From positions 620,001 to 684,000 of the forward strand of contig CBDEWC010000014.1 in the NCBI GenBank assembly GCA_965243695.1: DNA of 64,000 nt, written 5' to 3'. The notes under the pieces were generated by a model. It was given only the letters and a program-made list of their open reading frames with translations. It searched no databases and was not told the DNA's origin. Source of the DNA: JAKVCB01 sp965243695. GTDB lineage: Bacteria; Planctomycetota; Planctomycetia; Pirellulales; Lacipirellulaceae. The translations under genes were made by a program, and so were the position numbers. Below, in pieces: positions 37,152 to 46,658 of this stretch (within the stretch, counting starts at the first letter, position 1; the number at the start of each line of letters is the position of its first letter).

Positions 37152-38144
37152 TTAAGGTTGGACTACGATTTTTCCTGCCAGCGTGCGTGTGTTGTCGACC
37201 GTGCTCTCCTGTTGAGATCGATGGGCAGCGGCAGATTCTTCCAGCGGTACCACGCGGTCAATCCTCGGCTTGTACTTCCCTTCGACGAGCCAGCGGTTGA
37301 TGTCTTCGGCACAGACGCGTTGTTCATCGGGTGTCGCTTTAAACATGGCAAAACCTGATAGCTGCAACTCCTTCACGTAAAATGGTCCCAGCGGGAACTC
37401 CGGCCTCGATTCGCGCCCAGCCATGACAATCATCCGTCCCCGTTCCGAGAGGCAGTTTACTGCCAAATCGAAGTCGGGGTTTCGTGTCACGTCCCAATAA
37501 ACATTCACGCCTGCTGGAACAAACTCGATCACCTGCCTGGCAATCTCCTCGGTTCGATAGTTGATCGCGAGGTCGGCCCCTATTTCCTTGCACGCTTTGA
37601 GTTTTTCGGCGGTGCTGCCGGTGGTGATGACCTGGGCGCCGATTGCTTTGGCCATTTGCAATACGGTCGACCCGACACCACCGGTCCCACCGTTAACGAA
37701 CAAGGTTTCTCCAGCTTGCAGGCTGGCATTTCGGAATAGCCCAATGTGTGCCGTGATACCGACCAGGGCACCCGCCGCCGCAACTTCGTCTGTCACGTCC
37801 TTAGGTGTTGCATAGAGCCAACACTCATCAACCGCGGCGTATTCTGCACACGTACCTTGCCGGCCGAAAAATCCCTGGTTGGAACCCCACACGCGGTCGC
37901 CAACGTGAAAACGGGAGGCTGTCGGTCCAACAGCTTCCACCACACCCGCCAGATCACTGCCAGGCACATAGGGAAAGGGAAGGTCCATTGCAATCGCGCC
38001 AGACCGCAAATACGTGTCAATCGGATTGATTGCAGCAGCAGTGATTTTGACGAGAACTTCGTTGCCGGTTGGCTGGGGGGTCGGCAAATCGCCAACAATG
38101 ATGTTTTCAGGTGGCCCCGGTTCATGGATATACGCGGCTTTCAT
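37152..38144 (-). CDS. NADPH:quinone reductase-like MDR oxidoreductase
   Basis: A 330-residue medium-chain dehydrogenase/reductase of the zinc-free quinone oxidoreductase branch. The N-terminus MKAAYIHEPGPPENI fits, INPIDTYLRSG and PYVPGSDLAGVVEAVG follow, and the NADP loop is NGGTGGVGSTVLQMAKAIGA. The zinc-ligand cysteines of alcohol dehydrogenases are absent. ATG 38144 is chosen from this N-terminus; the frame runs further upstream without family sequence. It diverges from the GTPase pair. The physiological substrate is unknown (quinone or enone reduction is the family norm). Confidence 0.92.
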   Translation of the reverse strand: MKAAYIHEPGPPENIIVGDLPTPQPTGNEVLVKITAAAINPIDTYLRSGAIAMDLPFPYVPGSDLAGVVEAVGPTASRFHVGDRVWGSNQGFFGRQGTCAEYAAVDECWLYATPKDVTDEVAAAGALVGITAHIGLFRNASLQAGETLFVNGGTGGVGSTVLQMAKAIGAQVITTGSTAEKLKACKEIGADLAINYRTEEIARQVIEFVPAGVNVYWDVTRNPDFDLAVNCLSERGRMIVMAGRESRPEFPLGPFYVKELQLSGFAMFKATPDEQRVCAEDINRWLVEGKYKPRIDRVVPLEESAAAHRSQQESTVDNTRTLAGKIVVQP

Positions 38145-38250
38145 GGTGTTTTGGCAGGCTTGGGTGGTGGTGAATGCTTCCAGTCCCCGTGGGACTGGAA
38201 AGGGACTCCTATCGGGGCCTATTCTCATCGGCTCGTGTTCACTGTCAATG

Positions 38251-39858
38251 CGGTCAGAGTCCCAACCCGCATATCGTCGTATAATATTGCAGCGGGCAAC
38301 ATCCCGCGTTGACTCGTTCCCCATACGCTTGCTTTCGGACCGTCTGCCCTTGTTTCGAGCCCGACCTAATTCTGGTTTCTTTTTATTGGTGTTGCTGGCC
38401 TTCGTCGGTTACGGGCTGGTCGCGCTCCCTCCACGGCTGATCGAAGGCTACAACAATGCGGTTGGGCATAGTCCAATCGCCGCGTATCTCTATTTGGCGA
38501 CTGTGATGTTGGGAGGAGGTATCCTGCTGGGATTGTTGGGGTGGTTGGGCCTGCGCGTGTGGAAGAACACGCGTCGCCGGACGCGGCATGAAAAACGGCG
38601 CGGTTTAAGTCCCAGTGAAATGTCCCGCAGACAACAATCCCAGGAGGTACTCGAGAATCTTACCGAGGGAAAAAATTACGCGGCATCGGTTATTTCTCCA
38701 GAGTTTCGGGTTGAGATTGAGGATGCCATTGCGGAGTTAGAAGCAAAACGAGAGACCGAGAAATTGGAAATTGTTGCGTTTGGAACCATATCGTGTGGCA
38801 AGTCTTCGGTTCTGAACGCGCTGGCGGGGCGCGAGGCATTTCGCACCGATGTGATTGGCGGTACGACGGTCACACGGAGTGAAATTCCCTGGCCAGCGGG
38901 TGATCGGGTTGTGCTGGCCGATACTCCTGGGTTGGCAGAGGTGCGTGGTGAAACGCGCGCCACCATTGCCGCCGCGGTTGCCCGTAATGCAGATATCGTG
39001 TTGTTCGTGGTCGATGGTCCTCTGAAAGACTACGAACATGAACTGCTTGAGATTCTTGTTGCGATGGAAAAACGGATTGTCATCTGTCTCAATAAGGCCG
39101 ACTGGTACGACCCACAGCAACAGGCAGACCTCCTTGCCCAGATTGTCGAACAAGTTTCCCCGGCTGTTGTCAGCGCTGATGTGGTTGCGATCCACTCCCG
39201 ACCAGTGGCTCGTCAGCGGATGCGGGTTCTGGCTCAAGGTGATGAACAAGAAGAAACGTATTATGATCCTCCCGACATCGAACCCCTCGCGCAGCGTTTG
39301 CTCGCCATTGTGGCCCAGGATGGGCGGGAACTGTTGCTGGCGAACCTGCTACTGCAGTCGCGCGGGTTGGTGGACGAAGCCAAAGAGCGTGTTCTCGACA
39401 GGCTCGACCAGTGCGCTGAAAAAGTGATCGGCAAGTACATGTGGGCAGCCGGTGGGGCCGCTGCAGTGAACCCGATCCCAATCCTCGACATTGCCGGAGG
39501 TACCGCGGTCACGGTAAAAATGGTATTTGATCTTGCTGGCGTCTATAAGCAATCGATCGACGCTGATACGGTGGTCACCATCCTGGCTGAACTCGGCAAA
39601 AACCTGTTGGCCATGGTTGGCGTTTCCGCGGCCACTCCCGCTCTTGCTGCCGGAATCGGCGCCTTGCTGAAGACGGTTCCTGGAGTTGGCACGATTGCTG
39701 GTGGGTTGGTTCAGGGAATGGTTCAGGCACTGGTTACCCGCTGGATAGGACGTGTGTTCATGGCATACTTCCGCGAAGGAATGCAGCCTCCCACTGGTGG
39801 ATTAGCGGAAGTTGCCCGCGAGAAATGGGCCGAAGTCACCCGCCCGAAGAATTACTGA
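38251..39858 (+). CDS. Membrane-associated GTPase with DUF697-like C-terminus (first of pair)
   Basis: A TRAFAC-class GTPase of about 535 residues. An N-terminal part with two hydrophobic spans (FFLLVLLAFVGYGLVAL and the ATVMLGGGILLGLLG region) anchors it in the membrane. The G domain has G1 GTISCGKSS, a GGTT switch, G3 DTPG and G4 NKAD. The C-terminal alpha-helical hydrophobic part (NPIPILDIAGG onward) resembles DUF697/YcjF domains, suggesting a dynamin-like or membrane-remodelling role. The start is uncertain: ATG 38251 is given, but TTG 38329 is also possible. A paralogue follows 70 bp downstream. Confidence 0.82.
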   Translation, partial: RSESQPAYRRIILQRATSRVDSFPIRLLSDRLPLFRARPNSGFFLLVLLAFVGYGLVALPPRLIEGYNNAVGHSPIAAYLYLATVMLGGGILLGLLGWLGLRVWKNTRRRTRHEKRRGLSPSEMSRRQQSQEVLENLTEGKNYAASVISPEFRVEIEDAIAELEAKRETEKLEIVAFGTISCGKSSVLNALAGREAFRTDVIGGTTVTRSEIPWPAGDRVVLADTPGLAEVRGETRATIAAAVARNADIVLFVVDGPLKDYEHELLEILVAMEKRIVICLNKADWYDPQQQADLLAQIVEQVSPAVVSADVVAIHSRPVARQRMRVLAQGDEQEETYYDPPDIEPLAQRLLAIVAQDGRELLLANLLLQSRGLVDEAKERVLDRLDQCAEKVIGKYMWAAGGAAAVNPIPILDIAGGTAVTVKMVFDLAGVYKQSIDADTVVTILAELGKNLLAMVGVSAATPALAAGIGALLKTVPGVGTIAGGLVQGMVQALVTRWIGRVFMAYFREGMQPPTGGLAEVAREKWAEVTRPKNY

Positions 39859-39928
39859 AACTGGTGCAACGTGGCCGCCACCATCTTCGGCAAAAAGATC
39901 AAAAACGCGCAAACTAGTTGAATCCTCA

Positions 39929-41275
39929 ATGCAAACGGCAACATCCCAAGAAGCTAACACCTACGATGATTCCTTGGCTGCGGTACGTCGTACCATCGAA
40001 GCGTTTAAGGGATGCACCGAGCAGGAGCGACAACTTCTCCAGAGAGATGTCGAACAACTGCAGGAGATGGCCGAAAAACTCCAGTCGGGCCAGGTCGAAA
40101 TTGTGGTTTTTGGAGAAATCAGCACCGGAAAGTCAGCGCTCATCAATGCACTTGTGGGAAACGCCGTTGCCCAAGTTCATGTTCGGGGTGGCTGGACCAG
40201 GGATGTTTGGCAAATGGCGTGGGATGGTTCGGGTTATTGTGTACCTGGGTTTGCCGATTCCCAAGTCGTTTTGATTGATACTCCAGGTCTTAATGAGGTT
40301 GCTGGCGCCGAGCGGGCCGAAATGGCCCGCTCGGCTGCCGCTCGTGCAGACCTGGTGCTGTTTGTTACAGATTCGGATCTTAACGAAAGCGAGTATTCGG
40401 CACTCCAGGAACTGATGGCAAGCCACAAACCTATTCTGCTAGTACTCAATAAGACCGATCTCTACTCCGAGAAGGAACTCGATTCTTTACTAGAGTTATT
40501 TCGTGGTCCTCGACTTGCCGGAATTGTGGAACCCGAAAATGTCGTGACAGCCAAGGCTGATCCGCGCGAATTGGAGTATATCATCGAATCCGCCGACGGC
40601 AGAACGCGGAGTGAGTGGCGCAAGCCACAGCCCGATGTCGCCGCGCTTCGGGAGCGAATTTTGGAAGTGCTCGAAAAGGATGGTAAAGCCCTCGTCGCTC
40701 TCAACGGTGCAATGTACGCCGCGGACAAAAGCGACCGCATGGGGGCCCTGCGGATTCGCATGCGAAATGACCGCGCGACCACCATCGTGTGGAGCTATGC
40801 CGTGATGAAATCTCTGGCCGTTGCTTTCAATCCAAGTGCGGTACTCGATGTACTCGGTGGGAGTGCAGTCGATGTCGCCATGGTTGCCACGCTCGGTAAA
40901 GTCTACGGAATTCAGATCACCACGACCAATGCCCGCCAACTGGTGACTTCCATTGTAAAGGCTGCCGGCTGGGTCATGATTGGCGAGGCAGCTGTCAGTT
41001 ACCTGTCGTCATTCTTCAAAGGCATGACTTTCGGCGGGAGTACCGTACTCTCGGCTTTACCTCAAGGCGCTGCTGCCGGTTATGGGTCGTACATCGTCGG
41101 TCAGGCAGCCCGTTACTATTTCGAGCATGGTGCCAGTTGGGGAGAGCAGGGCCCCAAGCGAATTGTCACTCGTATTCTCGATAACACCGACAAGAGGTCG
41201 GTGATCGAACATCTGAAAGACGAAATTCGGCGCAAGATCGCAGCCAACCGTCACACCCAGGTTAAATCTGGCTGA
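39929..41275 (+). CDS. GTPase with DUF697-like C-terminus (second of pair)
   Basis: A 448-residue paralogue of the preceding GTPase, lacking its N-terminal membrane spans. Motifs: G1 GEISTGKSALINAL, G3 DTPGLNEVAGAERAEM, G4 NKTD. The C-terminal region from FNPSAVLDVLGGSAVDVAMV to the end has the same hydrophobic layout as the partner, including VSYLSSFFKGMTFGGS. ATG 39929 is chosen because a helical lead to the G domain follows; the open frame begins earlier inside the upstream gene. The tandem pair probably acts together, perhaps as a heterodimer on membranes. Function unknown. Confidence 0.84.
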   Translation: MQTATSQEANTYDDSLAAVRRTIEAFKGCTEQERQLLQRDVEQLQEMAEKLQSGQVEIVVFGEISTGKSALINALVGNAVAQVHVRGGWTRDVWQMAWDGSGYCVPGFADSQVVLIDTPGLNEVAGAERAEMARSAAARADLVLFVTDSDLNESEYSALQELMASHKPILLVLNKTDLYSEKELDSLLELFRGPRLAGIVEPENVVTAKADPRELEYIIESADGRTRSEWRKPQPDVAALRERILEVLEKDGKALVALNGAMYAADKSDRMGALRIRMRNDRATTIVWSYAVMKSLAVAFNPSAVLDVLGGSAVDVAMVATLGKVYGIQITTTNARQLVTSIVKAAGWVMIGEAAVSYLSSFFKGMTFGGSTVLSALPQGAAAGYGSYIVGQAARYYFEHGASWGEQGPKRIVTRILDNTDKRSVIEHLKDEIRRKIAANRHTQVKSG

Positions 41276-41354
41276 AGATCGGGCAACAGCTGGTTGCTGC
41301 TTTCTTTGGTCGCGGGCAGGCAAGCGAGCCTGGCCAGATCTCTCCGCGCAGTTG

Positions 41355-44300
41355 TTACGGTTCGTTACCCGGTACCCCGGTTTTCAAATGCGAGGGTTCG
41401 GCTGCTGGTTGCGATCCTGATTTAAGCGTTGTGAGATACTCGACAACATCGATCAAATCATCCGCTGTCAACAACGTTTGCAGGTCCGCTGGCATCAACG
41501 AGACGGGCGATGGTTCGATCGCCTCGACCTCGGTGAGGGCAAACGATTTGAGTATGCCTTGGGCAGATTTGATGGTCAGATTTTGGTCGGTTTGGTTGAC
41601 CAGGAGGCCCGTTTCGACCAGGCCGTTGTCCAGTTCGATCAGATAGCTTTGATAATTGTGAGTAATCGCGGCACTTGGATCGAGAATCGAAACATAGAGG
41701 CTTTGGCGGGAGAGTTTTTCACCAATGTCAGAAAGGCCAGGACCAACTTCCGCACCGCGGTCCCCAACCCGATGACACGTGGCACACTTGGATTTTCCGA
41801 AGAACAACGCTTGCCCCCGTTCGGCATTTCCCTGGCGCGCAAGTAACTCATCGAGTTGCGGAAACCGATCCTGCCTGGTTGTTTCTGGAAAGGGAAACAA
41901 CCGCACTGCCTCGGCACGGACTGCCGGTGTCTGTGCTGCGTGAAGTGCCTCGCCCGTTACCATCTGTAGAGGTCTGGGAAGTTGATCTTCACAGACCAAC
42001 TTGAGCAGCATTAACTGTCCATGTTTATGACTGCCCAAGGCACGTGTGCAAGTAAGTCGCAGATCCTCCGGTTGGGACGCGTCTAGTAGTATGTTTTCAA
42101 GCAGCTGCAAGGTCTTGGGTGAGCCAAGTTCGGCTAAGGCCATTGCCACAGGCTGTTTGGGAACTGGTGATTCGTCGGTCATGAAACGAGCGACCGCAGA
42201 GATACTATCGATACTCGCTAAAGCTTGCACCAAGGGGTAGGCTTCGCTGGGCGAACCGGCTTGTCTGAGGAAATCAATCAAGCGATCACGAGGGTGTTCG
42301 AACCGAAAGCGATGTACAAATAAGGCAACCTGCTCGGGTACTTGAATTGTGTCAACCAGTTCCGCAATTGTCTGGCGAAGTGCTGCATCGCCACGAACCG
42401 TTACTGGTTCAATTCTCTTGGCAATTTCGATTGCCACCGAAAGTTCGCATGCATCAAGCCGTGCAGCTAAACTTGAAATTGCAGTATCTCCCCGACTTTC
42501 TGGTTGTAGTTGTAAAGCGCGAAGATACCGTAAAGAGGAATCGCCTGGTGACCTGTCCGATGTCAGTAACTGAGCGAGAGCCTTCGGAGTGTGATCAGCA
42601 CGGCTACGCCAAAGGATATCGCGGTGAGCTCGGTTGTTCCGATCACCATCTACAAGAAGGTGCCACGCTTGCATCCGTTCATTCCAGCGCCCATCAGCGG
42701 CAATGCCCAGCGCTTCCAGGAGCCAGCGGTCTCCCTCCTTGTAACTGGCTGCCAGGCGGGCCCAGAGTTGGTCGCCGCCTGCAGAAGGAAGGTCGCATAA
42801 CGCAATCGCACACTCGCTACGGACTTGCCACGCCGGATCACCAAGAAGCGACTCGATGGTTTCGGACAACCTGACCTGGTGTTGGCGGGCAATCCGTATT
42901 GCCACAACCCGCAGGTTGGCATCGCTGTCGTTCCGCGCCAACTCAATGGCCGGGAGTGATTGATTCTGACGTTGGGCCAGGGCCCACAGGGCCCGCGCCC
43001 GAATACGCGGATTCCCATCCGTGGCCAATGCTTCTAAAGCCGGTCCGGCTGCATTTGCTGGATCGACCAGAAATTGCCACCCCCTGTAGCGAACTGCCTG
43101 ATTGGGGTTTGTGAGCGCCTGGCTGGCGCCTTCGATCGTAGCGAAATCATAGCTCGGTGTGTGGTAACTGGTACCTGGTGGTGCGATCCGGTAGATCCGA
43201 CCGCTCTGGATATCGCCGGCGCGGTGGCCGCCAACAGTCGGGTCGTGCCAGTCCGCGACAAAGATCGAACCGTCCGGCGCAACGGCAACATCGGCAGGGC
43301 GAAACCAAGGGTCGCCTGCCCCGCGAACAATTTCCTGGCTGCTGAGTTTTGGTTGACCAGCTTTGGCAAAGAATGTGTACGCTCGGCAAACTCCCGGTCC
43401 GGCGTCACAGTGGAGCAGGCGGTTACGGATGGATTCGGGTAGCAGTTGGCCTTCGTAGACGGTAATTCCCGTTGGAGAGCCGGCCCCGGTCACGAGTAGA
43501 TTGGGGACTACACCTGGATCGTTCTGATGCCAGTGGCGACGTTGTCGATCGCTAGATGCTCCAACGCGTGGCACCGTCCAGGCTGCTCCTGTCAGCTCAT
43601 CCTGGAAACCAAAGTTGCCATGTTCCAGGATCTGGTTCAGGCGGACACCTTGATTGCCGTCATCGTCATTGTCGCTTTGCCAAACGGTGCCAAACGAATC
43701 AACGGCTAATTCATAAGGGTTGCGAAAGTTGTGCCCTAAGACCGTTGGATGACTTCCGTCAAGGTTGCATCGATACGCAATGCCTTGGCGGAATGGGTTG
43801 CCGTTACTGACCAGTTGGCGACCGCGCGTATCCGTGAGAATTTTATCGTCGGCGTCGGCAAGTCCGGTGGTTGTGTTGCCGTGGTTAAAATAAAGCCGAC
43901 CGTCGGGACCAAATACAAAGGCATGCAGTGCGTGGTCGTGCTGGACCCTTCCTGGTGTCTTGAAAAGAGTTTTCTTGCTGTCGGGCTGGTCATCACCATC
44001 TGTGTCAGTAAAAACCCAGGCGTGAGGCGAACAACTCACGATGATTCGGTTGCCCAAGACACAAATCCCCAAAGCCGAGTCGATATCGGATCCCTGATAG
44101 AAGACCTTGGTAACATCGCAGCGACCGTCACCGGTCGTATCTTCAAGGATCAGAATCCGATCTCCATCCGGGCGGCGACCGAGGTGGCCGCGATAGTTGA
44201 CTACGTCGCACACCCAGACCCGGCCACGGTCGTCAATGTCAATGTTTGTTGGACTGTTGATCTCCGGTTCCGAGACAAAGAGCGTTGCCTCAAGTCCTTC

Positions 44301-44486
44301 ACTTAGTTGCAAGGATTGGGCGAATTCTTCTGGTGTTGGCCGCTGAACCTCGGCAGTTGCCACCTCGGCAGCGGTCAAGAGCCCTGCCGGCAACCATGCG
44401 ACGGAAAACGCGAAAACGACCCAGGGAGCATGCCTCAAAGGTCTTGTTCTTGATTTCTCAGGGTTCAAACGCTTGCTCCATTTCAA
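41355..44486 (-). CDS. PVC-type beta-propeller, HEAT-repeat and cytochrome c protein
   Basis: A 1043-residue exported protein of the large planctomycete family often annotated 'membrane-bound dehydrogenase'. After a signal peptide (PWVVFAFSVAWLPAGLLTAAE), residues about 55-440 form a glucose/sorbosone-dehydrogenase-like propeller (SPTNIDIDDRGRVWVCDV, FRPADVAVAPDGSIFVADWHD). HEAT-like repeats span about 450-880. A C-terminal c-type heme domain has CATCH and the distal region GPGLSDIG. The start is a TTG at 44486 that overlaps the stop of a small upstream ORF. It is probably periplasmic electron transfer linked to carbohydrate oxidation; the substrate is unknown. Confidence 0.9.
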   Translation of the reverse strand: MKWSKRLNPEKSRTRPLRHAPWVVFAFSVAWLPAGLLTAAEVATAEVQRPTPEEFAQSLQLSEGLEATLFVSEPEINSPTNIDIDDRGRVWVCDVVNYRGHLGRRPDGDRILILEDTTGDGRCDVTKVFYQGSDIDSALGICVLGNRIIVSCSPHAWVFTDTDGDDQPDSKKTLFKTPGRVQHDHALHAFVFGPDGRLYFNHGNTTTGLADADDKILTDTRGRQLVSNGNPFRQGIAYRCNLDGSHPTVLGHNFRNPYELAVDSFGTVWQSDNDDDGNQGVRLNQILEHGNFGFQDELTGAAWTVPRVGASSDRQRRHWHQNDPGVVPNLLVTGAGSPTGITVYEGQLLPESIRNRLLHCDAGPGVCRAYTFFAKAGQPKLSSQEIVRGAGDPWFRPADVAVAPDGSIFVADWHDPTVGGHRAGDIQSGRIYRIAPPGTSYHTPSYDFATIEGASQALTNPNQAVRYRGWQFLVDPANAAGPALEALATDGNPRIRARALWALAQRQNQSLPAIELARNDSDANLRVVAIRIARQHQVRLSETIESLLGDPAWQVRSECAIALCDLPSAGGDQLWARLAASYKEGDRWLLEALGIAADGRWNERMQAWHLLVDGDRNNRAHRDILWRSRADHTPKALAQLLTSDRSPGDSSLRYLRALQLQPESRGDTAISSLAARLDACELSVAIEIAKRIEPVTVRGDAALRQTIAELVDTIQVPEQVALFVHRFRFEHPRDRLIDFLRQAGSPSEAYPLVQALASIDSISAVARFMTDESPVPKQPVAMALAELGSPKTLQLLENILLDASQPEDLRLTCTRALGSHKHGQLMLLKLVCEDQLPRPLQMVTGEALHAAQTPAVRAEAVRLFPFPETTRQDRFPQLDELLARQGNAERGQALFFGKSKCATCHRVGDRGAEVGPGLSDIGEKLSRQSLYVSILDPSAAITHNYQSYLIELDNGLVETGLLVNQTDQNLTIKSAQGILKSFALTEVEAIEPSPVSLMPADLQTLLTADDLIDVVEYLTTLKSGSQPAAEPSHLKTGVPGNEP

Positions 44487-44692
44487 TTCAATTCAGGGTA
44501 CCCACGGAAGGGGTGATCGTGTGAATTTCCCCAGGCATCGTAAATGCATTGTAGCAAACCGATACGTTCGGCTCTGGTCAACTGCAGGTAGTAAGCTCCC
44601 TCGTGTTGGCTTCGAACCGTAATAACGGGTTTTTCGTCGGCGGTCGTACTGCGTTGAGAGCGGAGATGGTCCAAAATTCCATGTTTCGACAC
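44483..44692 (-). CDS. Small hypothetical protein coupled to the cytochrome c gene
   Basis: A possible 69-residue protein with a GTG start. The C-terminal half, EGAYYLQLTRAERIGLLQCI then YDAWGNSHDHPFRGYPELN, has balanced protein-like composition. Its TGA overlaps the TTG start of the downstream gene (TTGA), a typical coupling arrangement. No family is recognised. It may instead be an in-frame accident upstream of the large gene, so confidence is moderate. Confidence 0.45.
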   Translation of the reverse strand: MSKHGILDHLRSQRSTTADEKPVITVRSQHEGAYYLQLTRAERIGLLQCIYDAWGNSHDHPFRGYPELN

Positions 44693-44877
44693 GATACGGA
44701 TTGCCGGGGCGGGGTCAGACGACTGTTGGTGGGAGTCGATGAACGCAAGAAGGTGACCCCCAAGACGGTGGATCTGAATGGCTCGTACTTCAAATTCCGG
44801 TTGTGACTATTCTTCGGAATCGGGTCTTGGGGATCAGTCACCCGACCGCTGATTTGACGGTTGTGGAGCAACCGTAA

Positions 44878-46359
44878 ATGTCGATCTTCACCAGAGCAGT
44901 CCAGGCATGGTTTGCATGTTGTCACGCTATCGAATGGTTCATGGGTCTCATGGTCATTACAAATCCTGGTACCTTCCAAGTTCGAGTTGACGGCCAAGTT
45001 CGAGTTGACGGCCAAGTTCGAGTTGACGGGATGATCGATCACCACTTGCCGAGGAAGTCTCCCCAGTTGTCTGTACCCCGGACGGCAGTCCGAGAGGAAC
45101 GGTTGGTTGATTTTGTGGGCTGGTTAGCAACTTGCAGCCAGGTGCCATGGAGTGAAATCGACCATCAACTTCAAATCATCTTGCCAGAATCTGAGCGCAA
45201 CCAGTTTGGCGGGTGTGATACAGCCACCATTTCGTCAGACGGCAGGCGGTTCGTCGACGTGTCGTGCGATGCGGGAAGTCCTCTTGACTGGTTGCGAACT
45301 CGATCTGGAAAGAGAGAGTCCCCTGCCTTTGCCAGGCCTGTAGGCGAGCCGATGGCGGTGCATGAAATCGCCGAAAAAATTTTTCCGCACTACGAAGTAA
45401 ACGGCGGAACAGCCCATCTGGTCGGTTGTCAATTGGAAGACAAGCCATTTGTGCGGTTGACGTTCTTGGAAAAAAACGCAGAGCTTCTTCGAGTTCACCA
45501 CTCTTATGTCGCAACTGACGGTTCGTCTGTGCCGAGTGAAATAGTGAAGGAGTTGGGATTGGACCAGGTGGAACCAGTGCCAGTTACACAACCGAGTTCG
45601 CACCTGTCACAACTCGATGTCATGGTTAATGCTGGCCTTTCTGTGGAAAATCATCCAGGCGACATCGCACCGCCGAATGGGGTGGAAGAACCGGTGGTCG
45701 TGACCATCATTTGGGTCAAGTATGTATTGGGACAACTGCAATTTACGATCGGCAATGAGTCAGTGGTGCACGCTTTTGAAGGGTGGGCGCGGACACTTCA
45801 GGCAGTACCTTACCACTGTCCGGTCACGAACAGCCACACATTCAAGCTGGGGCAAGTTGATGACGGTACGATCGTGGCAGCAGACGAAATCGACCGTTGT
45901 AACAGGTCGGGCGTCCATGTGCTTCGCTCCGACCTGGTGACCTGTAATGCCACGGGAGAGAACGTCTTGGCTGAGTTTGTCGAAACTTGCCCGGTCTCTG
46001 AGCAACCTGTCCTCAGTGAGTATTTTGCCACTTGTAGCCGGTGTGGAGAGAAAGTCAGTCTACCTGTCTTGCAAAAGGAAGTTTGTGCGGCTTGTCGTAG
46101 TTTGGGGCCTGTCTCGAATGCCGATCCGACAATAGCCGTCGTACTGCAAAAATACCCGGCGCTGGCCCGCTGGAGATGGTGGCAACTTTCCCAGACCAGA
46201 CGCGTAAGCATTGTGCAGGCAAGCGGAATGGTACGGAAACTCTTGATGGTTTGTGACCGTCAAAACCAAACCATCACGCAAATTTCCGTCGGCCGACGAG
46301 GCTCTTCTCGCTGGACGGTTGTCGATCGGCAAGATTGGAGCACTTGTCTGGACCGCTAG
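44878..46359 (+). CDS. Hypothetical protein with C-terminal zinc-ribbon-like motif
   Basis: An unrecognised protein of up to 493 residues. Near the C-terminus, CSRCGEKVSLPVLQKEVCAACRS forms two CxxC pairs suitable for zinc. Shorter C-x-C pairs precede it (CNATGENVLAEFVETCPVSEQPVL), as in repeated treble-clef arrays. The N-terminal 51 residues include three QVRVDG copies from an 18-bp repeat and have no clear fold. The start may really be the ATG at 45031, giving 442 residues and leaving the repeats just upstream. No signal peptide or membrane span is evident. It lies between the cytochrome c gene and the lptD-like gene; the latter has its own promoter. Confidence 0.7.
   Translation: MSIFTRAVQAWFACCHAIEWFMGLMVITNPGTFQVRVDGQVRVDGQVRVDGMIDHHLPRKSPQLSVPRTAVREERLVDFVGWLATCSQVPWSEIDHQLQIILPESERNQFGGCDTATISSDGRRFVDVSCDAGSPLDWLRTRSGKRESPAFARPVGEPMAVHEIAEKIFPHYEVNGGTAHLVGCQLEDKPFVRLTFLEKNAELLRVHHSYVATDGSSVPSEIVKELGLDQVEPVPVTQPSSHLSQLDVMVNAGLSVENHPGDIAPPNGVEEPVVVTIIWVKYVLGQLQFTIGNESVVHAFEGWARTLQAVPYHCPVTNSHTFKLGQVDDGTIVAADEIDRCNRSGVHVLRSDLVTCNATGENVLAEFVETCPVSEQPVLSEYFATCSRCGEKVSLPVLQKEVCAACRSLGPVSNADPTIAVVLQKYPALARWRWWQLSQTRRVSIVQASGMVRKLLMVCDRQNQTITQISVGRRGSSRWTVVDRQDWSTCLDR
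44976..45029 (+). repeat. Tandem 18-bp repeat (3 copies)
   Basis: Three perfect copies of ccaagttcgagttgacgg (44976-44993, 44994-45011, 45012-45029). In the reading frame of the adjacent gene each copy encodes QVRVDG, and the last copy ends 1 nt before the alternative ATG at 45031. Confidence 0.97.
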
Positions 46360-46420
46360 CATCGACGTAAGTCCTTGGCCTGTGGTTAATTGCGAACTGT
46401 GGTGTCGTGGGCAACGTACC

Positions 46421-46450
46421 TTGACCCTTGTTTCAAGGGCCACCTATAAT
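46421..46450 (+). promoter_or_regulatory. Sigma70-type promoter of the lptD-like gene
   Basis: TTGACC (46421-46426) and TATAAT (46445-46450) are 18 bp apart, close to full consensus. Transcription would start near 46457, leaving a leader of about 200 nt before the chosen start codon. A small inverted repeat (GCACGA...TCGTGC, 46493-46515 area) lies in that leader. Confidence 0.7.
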
Positions 46451-46658
46451 CCCGCACCCCATTTTGGGGCGACTTTTCAGAGCTAGTTGCACGATCGTGT
46501 TATGGTCGTGCGCCATGTCCACGGCTTGGGTGGTGCGATCAACAGTGCGCCAGTCAGGTGCTTGTCACCGTGGCAAGGATGCCAAACTAATCAACGGCTA
46601 TCGTTTGAATTTGAAGTCTCTTGTTGCGCTTGTGTTGCGCAGCATTTTCCCTGCGCTC

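Noticed and set aside
41282..41310. Hairpin GCAAC-AGCTG-GTTGC followed by a T-rich stretch as terminator of the GTPase pair
   Set aside because: The stem is only 5 bp and the T-run is interrupted, so support is too weak.
44976..45029. CRISPR-like repeats
   Set aside because: The three 18-bp copies are directly adjacent without spacers; it is a simple tandem repeat.
46428..46658. N-terminal extension of the LptD-like frame
   Set aside because: A near-consensus promoter at 46421-46450 lies inside it and the signal peptide starts after it.
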